From NCBI GenBank assembly GCA_029204225.1, contig CM055114.1, positions 15,061,624 to 15,125,623 of the forward strand: a stretch of DNA of 64,000 nucleotides. The letters run 5' to 3'. The translations under genes and the position numbers were made by a program. Positions 1 through 10,088 of this stretch are shown in pieces. Origin of the DNA: Diphasiastrum complanatum. Taxonomy: Eukaryota > Streptophyta > Lycopodiopsida > Lycopodiales > Lycopodiaceae. Within the stretch, counting starts at the first letter, position 1; the number at the start of each line of letters is the position of its first letter. Under the pieces are notes generated by a model. The model was not told the DNA's origin, did no database searches, and saw nothing but the letters and a program-made list of their open reading frames with translations.

Positions 1-2
1 TC

Positions 3-452
3 TACAACCTAGACACTCAGAAAGCATTCACGAGTAGAGATGTCACCTTTATAGAAGACCAATTTTTCGACCACAAAGAGAAAGCGGCAGCAAATTCCGA
101 CCCAAGTATCAAACAACATAATCCCGATTCAAGGGTCGAACAATCAAAAATCGATACTGACTCGAGATCTCAATGGATTGAATCACATCAAAGGATCGAA
201 TTTCAACTCAGAAGATCGAATCGATCTAGACAGCCTCCATCTAGATTTATGAATGATCCAGCCTGCTACTTTGTGCAAAAACTCAACACTATTTCAGAGG
301 CAAAGTCAACCACTGATGTTGACCAGTGCAAAGCAGAAGAGGACACCAAATTCGCATATCTAAATAAGAATGATTTCTATCCAAACTCGGTACACTCGAA
401 TATTTACTTCAAGTCTGTATCGGATTTCTTCATCAACACTCTTTATGTATAG
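3..452 (+). pseudogene. Ty1/copia polyprotein fragment, integrase C-terminal linker
   Basis: An open frame from base 3 (entered from outside the window) to a stop at 450-452. It starts with YNLDTQKAFTSRDVTFIED, which matches the SH3-like segment that follows the integrase core in copia polyproteins (pattern YdletkkiftSRDVtFfE). Near residues 63-80 it has RRSNRSRQPPSRF, the basic RRSnRtrkPPsr motif that precedes copia reverse transcriptase. The frame then runs into a stop instead of RT, and 488-694 resumes at the very end of RNase H, so the RT and most of RNase H are deleted. The host element lies mostly to the left of the window. Identification is from motif recognition only. Confidence 0.75.
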
Positions 453-487
453 ATGATACTCTATTATTCAATAATAATCTGAAACTG

Positions 488-694
488 ATGAAGGATCTGA
501 AATGCATGTTAGCATTGGAGTACAAAAGACTGATATGGTTTCAGCCCACTACAGTCTCGAAATCCAGAAATCGACCCAACAAGACAAATCTCAAAAAAGC
601 AGATTACTTCATAAGGGCTCTGTCAAAGGAGCACCATCTCAGATTCAATGACATGTTGAATCTGAAAACCAAAAGTTTTCAGGATCCACATTAA
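488..694 (+). pseudogene. copia RNase H C-terminal tail
   Basis: A short frame whose second half (KKADYFIRALSKEHHLRFND, then MLNLK) matches the C-terminal tail of copia RNase H, normally like adiFTKaLpkehhlrf. It ends just before a purine-rich tract (AAGGGAGAG, 693-701) that would be the polypurine tract, and the LTR starts at once after it. The first 25 residues are not recognisable. With the fragment at 3-452 it forms one internally deleted copia element. Confidence 0.7.
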
Positions 695-701
695 GGGAGA
701 G

Positions 702-1123
702 TGTTGAAATTCAATGCTCAGCCTCAAATCCATTCAATAATGAGCATCCTGGAAAACTAGAAACAGAAGGCTCGCATTCTTGAGCAGAAGAAAAAAAAAA
801 ATTCAAGATTGAATTTTCTTGAATTTTTCGATACTGGATCGACTCGAAAAAGTCGTTATTTTTTGAGTCAGTATATATTTTCGAGTTAGTATTTTTTGAG
901 TCATTGTACATTTTTTGATACTGTAAGCTGAAGTTATCACTTCAAGCAATTGTACTCACTGTTTGATATTAATCAAAGTGCAAATTCTTAGTCCCACTAT
1001 TGTATCGTTCTTGCGCAGTTGTCTGATCTTTCATTTTGAACGTTCTGTTGTTAATTGTGGCACTTCCGATCCTACACCAAGATCGCTCACCAGCTTCCGC
1101 TCATTCCCACTGATTTCTAACAA
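702..1123 (+). repeat. copia 3' LTR
   Basis: Starts TGTTGAAAT directly after the polypurine tract and ends TTTCTAACA, giving short imperfect terminal inverted repeats with the usual TG...CA ends. The right boundary is supported independently: the minus-strand LINE reading frame (…LVLGRIV) is cut exactly at 1124. An earlier CA at 1076 is a possible alternative end. The target-site duplication cannot be checked because the left LTR is outside the window. Confidence 0.65.
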
Positions 1124-1575
1124 TCCTCCCAAGCACAAGGGTCTGAATACGTAGGATAGCAGCCCAATCTTGCATGCATAAGCAGGGTAACCAAGCATCT
1201 GACCCATACACAATGGCTGGAGTCACTAAAGTGGAGAAAAGTCAGCATATGGTCTGAGGATCAAAGTATGATGTGTAGAACATGCCCTCTCCATCTAAAC
1301 CAAAGTTGCATGTCCGTGCCGTACCCTAGCCAAAGCTATTTGTCTGAAGCATATGAGGGGGCCTGAGAAAAACACACCAAGATACGTGTAAGGGGTCACA
1401 ATCTCCATTGACTGCCCATCATAGAAGAAAGGAACTCGCGTCTAAGGATCTGTCTGTTGGTATTGAATACCATCACCTTCGCCTTCAAAAGGTTCACAGT
1501 CAACCCCCATGTGGTACAGAAGGTATGTAAAGTATCTAGATGCTTCTGCAGACCTGAAATGAAGGCATATGGCAT
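1124..1575 (-). pseudogene. RTE-like LINE, reverse transcriptase C-terminal part
   Basis: Reading the minus strand from about 1570, GLQKHLDTLHTFCTTWGLTV continues to NLLKAKVMVF. This is the RTE-clade block after the YADD box. After a frameshift it continues as a YLGVFF-type segment, then LFSTLVTPAMVYGSDAWLP, and ends near WAAILRIQTLVLGRIV. The copy is broken by stops and frameshifts. It is cut at its 3' side by the copia LTR and at its 5' side by sequence homologous to 53800, so it inserted in, or lies against, duplication block A. The same family recurs at 11966-12763. Confidence 0.75.
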
Positions 1576-2271
1576 CTTGAACATTCTAGACTTTTCGATA
1601 GACCTCAAATTCATGTGCATAATAATCACTTAAGAATGAATAAGCATTACAAGTATTATGAAGAGGTATTTTCAACAACTATAAGTAAGAACTTTTGTCC
1701 TACAAATCAATTCAAATCTTGATTTTTTTTTTCCTATTCTGTTACTTATATCCACATCTCATCAAGAATTACTCTTTAATATCTTCAAATATTAAATGTG
1801 CTAAAATTATCGAATATCTTTCGAAAAAGATTAAAATGAGAAGTGGAAATCAAAATAGTTTGGGATTGACATGGTGAGCTATTGATAAATTTATTTGTTG
1901 GGCAACCATTTGTCGGTCATGGGGAGAGGCAATCTTGTTTCAAATTATTATAAAACAAGAGATTATGTCTATCCCTCTAGAATTTTGAATTTTGAACTTT
2001 GAAATTTGATATTGTGGTTTCGAATTTGGCTTCAAAATTTTATTTCTCTTTCTCATCCCTATTCAAAAAAAATTTACACTTGTTTTACCTTTTGATATTT
2101 CCAAAATATTCTTACAAGCTAATTTTCTTAGTTCATAATATTAAAGTTTCGTTGAAAAAATTAATTTCCAATGATGTTATCTTTTTGGTCTATGAGATTT
2201 TAAGATATTTTTTACAACTTCACAAGTTCATGAATTGTAGTGCAATATAGTGAAAATTTACTTGGCTGAAA

Positions 2272-2330
<59 letters not shown>

Positions 2331-3510
2331 CATTAAAATAGTCACCCTTTGAGATTATGTTTTTTTTGCATATTTTTTCATCATTGGTTAATGTTGCTTG
2401 AGCACAATCTAGGTGGTAAACAAAGAACAAAGAAGAGGCATCAACAACCCCTACAAAAGTCAAAACTAACTACCACAAGTCGTGCAAGGCATAAGCTAAA
2501 GACATTAAAATCATCACATAATTTAAGGGCCTTCCAAATCTTTCCTAGAATCAACCAACGAGTTATTAAGGATTTGGTTGTTGCATTAGGTCTATTAGAC
2601 CAAACATAGAGGCAGAAAGTAGAGAGCGCCATGTTGGGCATTTAAAACGGTAGGGCAAGTAAAGTTTCTTCCACAAGTCAATTTTGAAAAGGAAGCAAAA
2701 GTTTCGAAGTCATGTAATCTAGAAAAGAATTCAAAGTGTTGATTGGAAAAGAACTCCAAAAGCATTAAAAAATGTTGAGATATTTGTAAATATTTAGAGA
2801 TGAAGCTCTAAAATACGTGTTAATTACATCACGAGAACATAACAAGGTAGTTATGCCTCTAACATCGATAGAAAGTTGTTTGTCGAATTGAATTTTGATT
2901 CTCAATTGCACGAACTATGAGAAGTCGTCAAAAGTCATCATATTTCTTACCACAAATTTCAACCATATTTTCATCTTTCAACATGGTAACATTAAGGAAG
3001 ATTTGATGAACTATTGCATTTTGGCCTCGAGAGCCCTTTGGGCCACCAAATCCTCGGATGTCCAATGCTGATATAAGGGTTACAACCTCTTGCTTGTTGG
3101 CCAGATAAAGCTATCCGCAAAGTGTTTGAGGCAGTTCCATGGCCGTTATGGTGTTTCCCGATGAGAGAACTCAAGGTCTGCCACTATGTGGAACACCTAA
3201 TGAGCACCATAGAGACCTTCACTTCTATATATGCTCAATCCATTTCTCAAAAAAGCTTGGGAGTGCATCCTTTGACTTTAAAGTTTAGATGGGATGACCC
3301 TGAGAATGAGGCAAGGATGTATGTAGCATGTTAGTAATGTTATTGTGAGGAGGATAGCTCTTTTGAGGACTAACTATGAAAATAAGTGCAACACCCTCAT
3401 TTGCATTGCAAGACACTAGGCTGAATTAAGTGACCTTTCCATGTATTCCTCTTGCACAGTTCCAGGCTGCTCTCCGTACAGTTGATCAAGCGACACATCG
3501 CAGGCCAGCC
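1576..3510. repeat. Inverted duplication block A, left copy
   Basis: About 1.9 kb that reappears inverted at 51985-53800. Matching landmarks include the TTTGGCTTCAAAATTT stretch near 2030 (opposite 53320), the (CT)n tract at 2273-2327 (opposite the (GA)n at 53133-53220), and a conserved potential peptide LRAFQIFPRINQRV near 2536 that is also readable on the minus strand near 52920. The block ends near CAGTTGATCAAGCG at 3479. The readable peptides are similar in both copies but carry stops and show no family I know. The block could be non-coding or a dead gene. Confidence 0.7.
2273..2327. repeat. (CT)n microsatellite
   Basis: Uninterrupted CT dinucleotides. The inverted copy of the block has a (GA)n tract at the same place (53133-53220) but longer, so the repeat predates the duplication and has changed length since. 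Confidence 0.95.
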
Positions 3511-4740
3511 TACAAAAAGCTTACGTGTTAATTGATAAATTGCTTTGGGCGCAATCCGAAACGGTGCCATTTAGGCTAGTGTTTGGGAAAGCCTACAAAG
3601 TCCAAGAATGGAATCAGCAACTTTTCCCAAAATCCGACATGCTCAAAAACTTATTACGGTTCTGCTTATCATACATAGCTTCGTCCTTGACTTTGAACAA
3701 AGAAAGGGTACATCTTGCGTGGCCCACCGGGTTGTCGGAAGAAAGTCCTATATGTGTAGGTCTCACAATTGTAGTTACATACTTATTACTTGGTTACAAT
3801 GGCTCGTAAGTCGTGAGACTTCTCTTCCAGAGTCCAAGGCTCAAAATTTCAAATCCTGCAATGCAACAAGGACCCTGGACAAACAACAACAACAACAACA
3901 ACAACAACCAAGATAATCAAGACTCACGTAACGTGGGCGTGGGTCTATGATGATGATGAGAAGGAGTTGCCTACGCTTCCATTGTACAAAAGGGCGTTCT
4001 ATATAGGTGTTCTGGGAAGGCCCGAGGGCGTGGGCCTTCCCCGGCGTAAAGCGTTGGCGCTTACTAGCACGTAGACAATGGTAATGGGCGGGCCAGTGCC
4101 AAGGTGACACCTGTTCGAGGTGCCCGAGGCAGCTATTGATCTGATTTTTTCTTTTGCGGGACCCACTTTTTGTTACCCCGGAACCGGGCTTTTTGGGGGC
4201 ACGAGAAGCAGGGTCCCTGGTTCGTTCACGCCGGGACCCAATTTTTGACAAGGCGCCACAATTTCCTCAATATTTTCAATTTTGGGACCAATTTATATCA
4301 CGAGTCTCGATTTTTTGAGGGCTTGTAAAGCTTTGAGGGCCCGGGGTGCCCAACCCAGCCCCGGGCCCCAAATTTTAGGTCGGGGTCACGGGCACGCTAG
4401 CCTATGGCCAGGTCCCGAGAACCAGTTTTCATGAGCACGTCTCTCTCAATCGCGCACTTATGAAAGTTGTGTTTGTGTCTCTATATATGTTATATATATC
4501 TTATAAGAGATTATTTACGGAAAGCTTATGGGCTATAGTTTTTCACCCACGTGGCTAGCATAAGCTGGGTTTTGGGCTTTGCGGGCAGTATGATGGGAAG
4601 ACTGTTCTCGTTTTCTTCTTGCTCATTTGACGTTCTCAAGCTTGACAAAACCTGCCTCATCTGACGTTCTCAAGCTTCACAAAACCTGGCCAGGCCAGAA
4701 TTTTGAGGTTGATGCGATTTGAGAATGGGATTGTGATGGG
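3511..4740. other. Unassigned stretch with GC-rich hairpins between blocks A and B
   Basis: No convincing gene. Near 3530-3610 the plus strand reads PFRLVFGKAYKV, faintly like the end of a gypsy integrase core, too short to assign. A (CAA)n tract lies at about 3883-3908. From 3950 to 4440 the base composition turns GC-rich and holds two perfect inverted repeats: GGGAAGGCCC/GGGCCTTCCC (4014-4041, loop 8) and GGGCCCGGGG/CCCCGGGCCC (4337-4368, loop 12). Near 4625-4690 a segment of about 40 bp (containing GACGTTCTCAAGCTT) occurs twice in tandem. The minus-strand frame over 3841-4251 has a poly-Cys run that only reflects the CAA repeat. Confidence 0.5.
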
Positions 4741-4752
4741 CAGGAAGAACAT

Positions 4753-4991
4753 CCTGTTGGAACAGAGGAGCTGAGTATAGTTCAAGCAGCAAGCACGAAG
4801 TTTGCAAACTAAAAACTGGAGCATAAAGCTCTTGATGCAGTTAAGCTCAAATGCATCGTTGCAGAGTCCAAGGCTGCAGCTGCAGCTGCAGATGACAGAG
4901 TAAAGCAGTTGGAATCAAGAACACATAACCTTGAAGGAGAGCTTGCAGATGTTGCAGCTGTTGAAGTTTCCCTCTATTCTGTTGTAGCTCG
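4753..4991 (+). pseudogene. NT-C2 (EEIG1/EHBP1-type) domain protein, one captured exon
   Basis: One frame of about 80 codons. After one stop (TAA near 4810) it reads KLEHKALDAVKLKCIVAESK, an Ala run, then VKQLESRTHNLEGELADVAA and VEVSLYSVVA. The last part strongly resembles the conserved coiled-coil stretch of plant NT-C2 domain proteins (pattern LEsKiemLEgELReaAavEialYSvvaEHGss), which function in organelle/actin-related processes or remain uncharacterised. It ends at a canonical donor (CTCG then GTAAGT, 4992). I cannot find the next exon, normally starting EHGS. This looks like a captured or duplicated single exon. It is absent from the inverted copy on the right. Confidence 0.65.
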
Positions 4992-5057
4992 GTAAGTGAA
5001 ATTTTTGTTAACAGTAAGTGAAATTTTTGCTAACAGTAAGTGAAATTTTTTTATATA
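4992..5057 (+). repeat. Tandem triplication of a 5' splice-site segment
   Basis: The intron start GTAAGTGAAATTTTTGTTAA occurs in three consecutive units of 22 bp (4992, 5014 and 5036; the third diverges at its end). Each unit also ends TAACA, so every junction reads AACAG/TAAGTG and is both acceptor-like and donor-like. The arrangement is seen directly. Any effect on splicing is inference. Confidence 0.8.
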
Positions 5058-5659
5058 AGGTAATAATGTTTTACTATTGGAAAAAAATGTCATTTTTCTA
5101 CATGTGGTAAAACATTTTTTAAGAGGAACCTTACAACCTGTAACAGAAAAAGGTTCCTCTTATTTGTCAAATTGCTATAGTTGTCATATTCTTGGAATTG
5201 AAGTTACTTGAAAGTACAATGGAGATTTTGTTGAGGTGCTTTACAAACTTCTGAGGTTCTTCTTCTAGTGCGCGCTCACTCTAGTGCAGTTCAGTTCAAT
5301 AAAGAACACAGATCAGACTAGTAATTTTAAGAGGCCTCCTCATGTTTCAGCTCTTGAGTTGTGAGGGATGGATGGAGAGCAACATTGAAGGATAGCATAC
5401 AATAATACTTGACAGGTGGATAAAGCTACACTTAACACAATGTCAGGTTTGTTTTGTAACTTGGACATTTTGATTTACTCTTGTGCTCGATTAGTTATCT
5501 TGTACTTATTTAGCTTTTGAAGAGTTTCCAATTTGTTTCAAGCATTCTAGATTGTCACGTTTTAGTATCTCAGTTTTTCTAAAATTTTGGTTCCCCTATT
5601 TGACAAATTTCTAAACATTGTGCATACCTTTCTCTTTATATGCAAAGCTCTGAAATTAC

Positions 5660-6600
5660 CATTCATGGCAATTCTTGCAGGAGGGGTTTTTCATAGTCAA
5701 GTAACAACTTCTCATTCCCGGAAGAAGCCACATGTGCAAGTCAATGAATATGCCTTCGCAGTTCTCAGGCGAAAGATGGAGGAGGCAGCCAAGTTGAGCG
5801 GGTGGGAGAATCCCCCTGTGGTTACCATCTCAAATGCAGAGAGGAAGGTTGGCGAGGCCTCAGATGAGGCTACATTCACAAGATGGCTTGCAAACCGGTT
5901 GCAGATTTTATCGAGGGTACATTGTCATCAGGGAACTGCCATATGTACCTCATTCCACCGCTCAATCAGAAGTCTTAAGACAGTTTTTGGATCAAAGAGG
6001 TGAACTTTTGGGCACACACACTGCTGTTAATGTGCTTGGCAGAATCTCTGGAGACACTTTGATCCCAGACATTGTTATTACTGTTCCAGGGGCAAGCAAT
6101 AGGCAAGGGGTAGTTGATTATGGCCATGGTGGGACAATATGTTGCTATTATTTTGGAGATTGCAACCAGTCAAACCCCCTTGGATTTGCACGCTCGAGCA
6201 AGTTTTTATTTGGGCCCTGAGTGATCGACTTGCGAGTATTATATCGGAATTCAACGATATGATCATAGACGTTCAGATCAATCCCATGCCATGGTGGCCG
6301 CAGTTTATGACAGGATAGCAGGTGGTAATCCAGGCCATGGTGGCCGCAGTTTGTGACAGGATGGCAGGTGGTAATCCTATAGATATAATATCCTTTGGGA
6401 CTAGTCCACTGCAGCACAACGCCACATGGGCGACAAATCCCATCTTACGTGGAGTTGGTGTTGGTGGACCGGCATGTAATGCTCCAGGGATAGCATTTTA
6501 CACCATCAACTTGACTTCTGCTAGGGTTTTTGCAACTCGGGCAGCAGGTTGCATGCAGGAGCTCCATTCGCTTATACATTAGATCTTTTCCTGATACAAC
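5660..6600 (+). pseudogene. Unrecognised gene fragment, frameshifted
   Basis: Two overlapping frames (5587-6003 and 5834-6220) and a third (6322-6582) form one damaged coding region. Segments readable in order: VNEYAFAVLRRKMEEAAKLS near 5740, ATFTRWLAN near 5870, IVIRELPYVPHS near 5925, VLGRISGDTLIPDIVITVPG near 6030, GGNPIDIISFG near 6370, and GVGVGGPACNAPGIAFYTIN near 6450. The inverted copy (39540-40480) preserves the same segments plus AAVILEIASSQT and a YYIGIKRY-like piece. The order PDIVITV then VILEIASSQT then YYIGIK is faintly like the PD-(D/E)XK core of Uma2-type nuclease-fold proteins, but the catalytic Lys is not evident and I do not claim the family. The agreement between two diverged copies shows that it was once coding. 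Confidence 0.55.
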
Positions 6601-7371
6601 AGCAATTGGCTTTAGTATTTAGACCATTATAGAAGAATATAAAGGACTATTTGTTCTCACGTTGAATTTTTGAATTGCATCCCTTGTATGGTTAAAGAAC
6701 AGGTGCTCTATTTGGATTTTCTTACCATCTTCAACAAGATATTTGCTTTATCAAGCATTGAAAATTGATGGACAGACTGTGTGGGTTGACATCATTTGAG
6801 AAAACCTAGAAGGGTATCATAGCTTCCCTGAAGTTTGTCAAAGTATGTATCACCCTCTCTGTTTTTAATGCAATTTGCTTTTTGAAGAATCCTTGCTTCT
6901 CTGTTATGAACAATTGAACTATGTATACTTTTTGTGAACTTCCAAAGACATTTAAAAGATTAAACTTGACAATTTCATAGACATAAAAATCAATATTTTC
7001 CTACCATAAGTGGCCTTTTCACCGGAATTTCTTCAAGCTACAAAATTTACAACTTGCAGCAAATGTAAAATAGGAAACTTGCTAGACTATTGTCTACAAG
7101 GCTGAATATTGATGCAGATTGAAATCACATGATGGTGCAGGAAGAGTATTGTCGGTGTAATTCATGAGATTCGGTTGCAGTGGCCTGTGAAGTTCATCGA
7201 TTGCACTCCTAGCCATTTCTTCTTTTGCTTTTCCCTCGAGCATAGCCTTTCATGCGTGTAGTGGCATCATACCCTGGGAACACATTTTTACTATATTATG
7301 CGTTATCATCTGCACTTGAACAGTTAACATGTGATGTTATACAGGACGCAAGAATATCCTGACTTAGAATC

Positions 7372-7795
7372 ATGAATGGAGGGTTTCAGCATTGCAATTG
7401 GATTGGTAGGGGGAGTAGCACCTTTGATTGCACTTGCACAATCAGAAGCTGAGGTTTGTGGCATTCTGATGCTTTACTTTTCTTGTATTTTGGGTAGTCA
7501 TATGTGATATTTGTGCAAGCTTTTTAGCCATAATTTGACTGTGGTTGTCTGTAAAATCAGCATTGAGGATATTTCTGAAATATATGACTATATCACATTG
7601 CCACCTACGATATCCATGAAACTACAGCTGGGGCTCTGTGGAACCTTGCATTCAATCCAAGAAATGCACTTCGCGGAGTGGAGAAGGGGGGTGTACCTGC
7701 TCTGGTTCACCTATTTTCTTCTTCTCGGTCAAAGATGGCATGTTTCATTGCTGCAGTGCCCTAGCGTATATACATGTTTGATGGCAGGTATGTGA
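7372..7795 (+). pseudogene. ARABIDILLO-type armadillo-repeat gene fragment
   Basis: Two exon-like pieces. The first, 7372-7453, reads FSIAIGLVGGVAPLIALAQS then EAE and ends at a GT donor. The second, from 7609, reads DIHETTAGALWNLAFNPRNA, then GGVPALVHLFSSSRSKMACF, and near 7775 YMFDG after a frameshift. This matches the armadillo-repeat region of plant ARABIDILLO proteins (F-box/ARM proteins linked to lateral root branching), where SEAEDVHETAAGALWNLAFN is continuous in the protein. The intron falls exactly between EAE and D. The acceptor before GAT reads CCTAC instead of an AG. Only about 80 residues remain of a protein usually over 900 residues long, so this is a dead fragment. Confidence 0.8.
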
Positions 7796-8415
7796 ATTTC
7801 ACCCACAAATTGGATGTTTGTTGGCAGACATTACTTGTCTAGGAGATAAATGTAGCATAAGAGTTCTCAAATAATTGTAGAAGTTCTTAGTTTTAAATAT
7901 TGTTGTTGCTGATGTGTCACAAATGAGCTGTAATTTTTCTGCAAAACTATGTGTCTAAGAGATTCAATAAAGATGTAAGATTGGTTGATTTAAGGACCCA
8001 TGCAACTGCTATGAGCTTGTTGGTGGTAACGGAAAAGGCATTGTAGCTTTAGCTGAAGATTGCAATCCAGGGTTAGCTTCACTAGTTGACTGGTTGTTCC
8101 TTGTGGACATAAGCTTCTCTAAGATTTTGAATTGAGTTATAAGGAACATTGACAGTCTCTCTCTCAGACCAACCTACGCATACACTAGCACATGTGCATA
8201 ACTAGGCTGGTTATCTGAAGTTCAATGAACCAAGTACAGTAGTACTCATTAAGAGAGGTTGGCATCTTTCTTATTCTAGAAGGAGAAGAGGTGAAGATGG
8301 ATTTCTTTTCAACGAAATCTCATATTATTGAGAAAGTAGAAGTCAAACTTCGAAAAATTTGAGGAATATTGCTTTAGAACTTCCACAGATTAATGTTGAG
8401 TCAGAACTTTTTGCA

Positions 8416-8810
8416 AAATATCCATATTTGACAGCCCCTTTTCTGAAGCTTTTACGTTATGAAAAGCTCATAAAGTTCTACGAAAGTTTACAAGCCACCA
8501 GCAATGCTAAAAGTGTTTCATCATGGGCCATCGGATCCGGTTGTGCAATCGTGGCCGTCAAATCTCTTTTCAGCATAATCGTCTTAACCGTCTATTTCAT
8601 TTGTGAAGTTTTGCAAAGCTTAAACTTTTTTCATTTTTGCAAAAGGCAATTCTTCATTAAAAATTTTCAAATGGAAAGGGACCCAACTCTAGGGTTCCAT
8701 TCACACTCCAAGTAGTTATTTGAATATTTCCCACCCAGTCCCTTTTTTGTGGGGGGGGAAGGCCCTGCCTGAGGGCCTTCCTTGCTGGGAGGGCCCTTGC
8801 CCGAGGGCGG
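8416..8810. other. Flank of the inner duplication breakpoint with a GC hairpin
   Basis: No gene recognised. The plus frame that runs through it (8359-8715) has no match in the right arm beyond about 8415. Bases 8757-8781 form a perfect inverted repeat GGAAGGCCCT/AGGGCCTTCC with a 5-base loop. The same hairpin type occurs at 4014-4041 and 10044-10071. The last five bases before the following LTR (GAGCC, 8811-8815) are one copy of its target-site duplication. Confidence 0.6.
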
Positions 8811-8815
8811 GAGCC

Positions 8816-10017
8816 TGTAGCGTAGGCATCCCAAAGGGAGTCGGGAACCACGACTTAGCTTCCCAGCCTTCAACTCTTGCCATCCGAACCCACTTGACAT
8901 ACAAGCAGCCAACTCGCCAACAACAATCAGACTTAACCAACTTGAAGTTCCGAAAACCAACATTGAGATCCAACCTGGCGCCATGCCAGATCGGGGGTCC
9001 CGATGAGGGTGACTTCCCTCCAAGCAAGCCGCCCGACATACATCAAACTTAACCAACTCGAAGCTTCGTTACAAACGAGTAACATCCATTCCAAGCAAGC
9101 GGTCTGACTTTTATCAAACTTAACCAACTGAAAGCTTCGTCATGAGCGCTGGAAGCCAACCTGGCGCCACGCCAGACTGGACAGCCATAAACAGGTAACT
9201 TCCACCCAAGCAAGCCATCCAACTCAGCCGACAGGTTTAGAGCCCGTTCCCCAAGAGCTTAATCCATTCACGTTCATGCAAGGAACACTCAGAACCACAA
9301 GCCGCGACAGATATGGAAACAACCAGTTCCTGGACCAAATGGTCCCGACAGCATACCGCTGGCGCCACGGACCCAATGGTCCCGATGGCATACCGCTGGC
9401 GTCCCGGGATACGACCCTCAGCTATGTGCCAACTTAAAAATTATGAAGCGGCCTTACAACTGGCGCTTTTACCGAACACTGAAACCCAGAAGGTAATCAG
9501 AGTCAGTTTGAGGAAAATCTCACTTTATTGATAAATCTGAGAAGGTTACATTTCAAGTGTGTGACCGACCCTAGTCTCCGGGGCGCTAGCATGCCAAGGC
9601 GAGAGCCATGACAACATTCCAGCAAGGGAGGCCGAGACTTGGTTGGAGCTCGCCCTGAGTCGCAACCCGCACTCCCCTATAGTATTGGTGTGATTCGGCA
9701 CCCCCCCCCTCATACCAAGCACTCTACCCAAGCTGGTAAAGCACGTTTTTCTCTCTCTAGGTTTTCTCTTTCTAGAAAGTCATTTTCTCTCCCCAGGCTT
9801 CCTTTAATCATGCCTAGATCGTGTGAGGTGATTGCACATCGATCTGAGCTCTCTGGACTCCGCTAGAACCGATCAAAGATTTTCAGCCATAGGAACTTGG
9901 CGCCGGCTGGATTCTGGTCACAGTGGCGCCGGGAGCAGCAGGGGCGCTGCTGGCGCCGGGGACATAGCTGGCGCCGATGGCGCCGGAAGTAAAGCTTGTA
10001 AAGGTAGCTTTACAACA
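8816..10017 (-). mobile_element. Solo LTR of family B with target-site duplication
   Basis: A complete LTR of 1202 bp. On the minus strand it runs from TGTTGTAAAGCTACC to TGCCTACGCTACA. Both flanks are GAGCC (8811-8815 and 10018-10022), a perfect 5-bp target-site duplication, and no internal sequence is attached. It is therefore a solo LTR left by LTR-LTR recombination after a true insertion into the GC-hairpin sequence. In element orientation it has a terminal hairpin (TTGTAAAG/CTTTACAA), a cluster of GGCGCC sites, an ACTATAGGGGAGT core and an AATAAA signal. Reading frames inside it are shadows. Confidence 0.9.
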
Positions 10018-10088
10018 GAGCCCGAGGGCAGGCCCCGACCAACAAGGAAGGCCCGAGGGCTTCAGGCCTTCCCCTACGTAATGCCATT

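Larger units (their letters stand above)
5437..8415. repeat. Inverted duplication block B, left copy
   Basis: About 3 kb that reappears inverted at 37980-40680, judged by eye at 85-90 percent identity over the best parts (for example 6361-6490 against 39670-39800). Outer breakpoint: CAATGTCAGGTTTGTTTTG near 5437, opposite 40680. Inner breakpoint: near 8415 (TTGAGTCAGAACTTT), opposite 37980. The left copy has its own 48-bp tandem duplication in 6288-6382 (GTGGCCGCAGTTT twice) that the right copy lacks. Confidence 0.8.

Noticed and set aside
3841-4251. 136-codon minus-strand frame with a Cys run (metallothionein-like at first glance)
   Set aside because: The Cys run is the complement of a (CAA)n tract, and the remainder is GC-rich hairpin DNA without a motif.
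7976-8090. Readable peptide CYELVGGNGKGIVALAEDCN
   Set aside because: Looks coding in one frame, but the right-arm counterpart (38330-38400) does not keep it and I cannot place it in the ARABIDILLO sequence.
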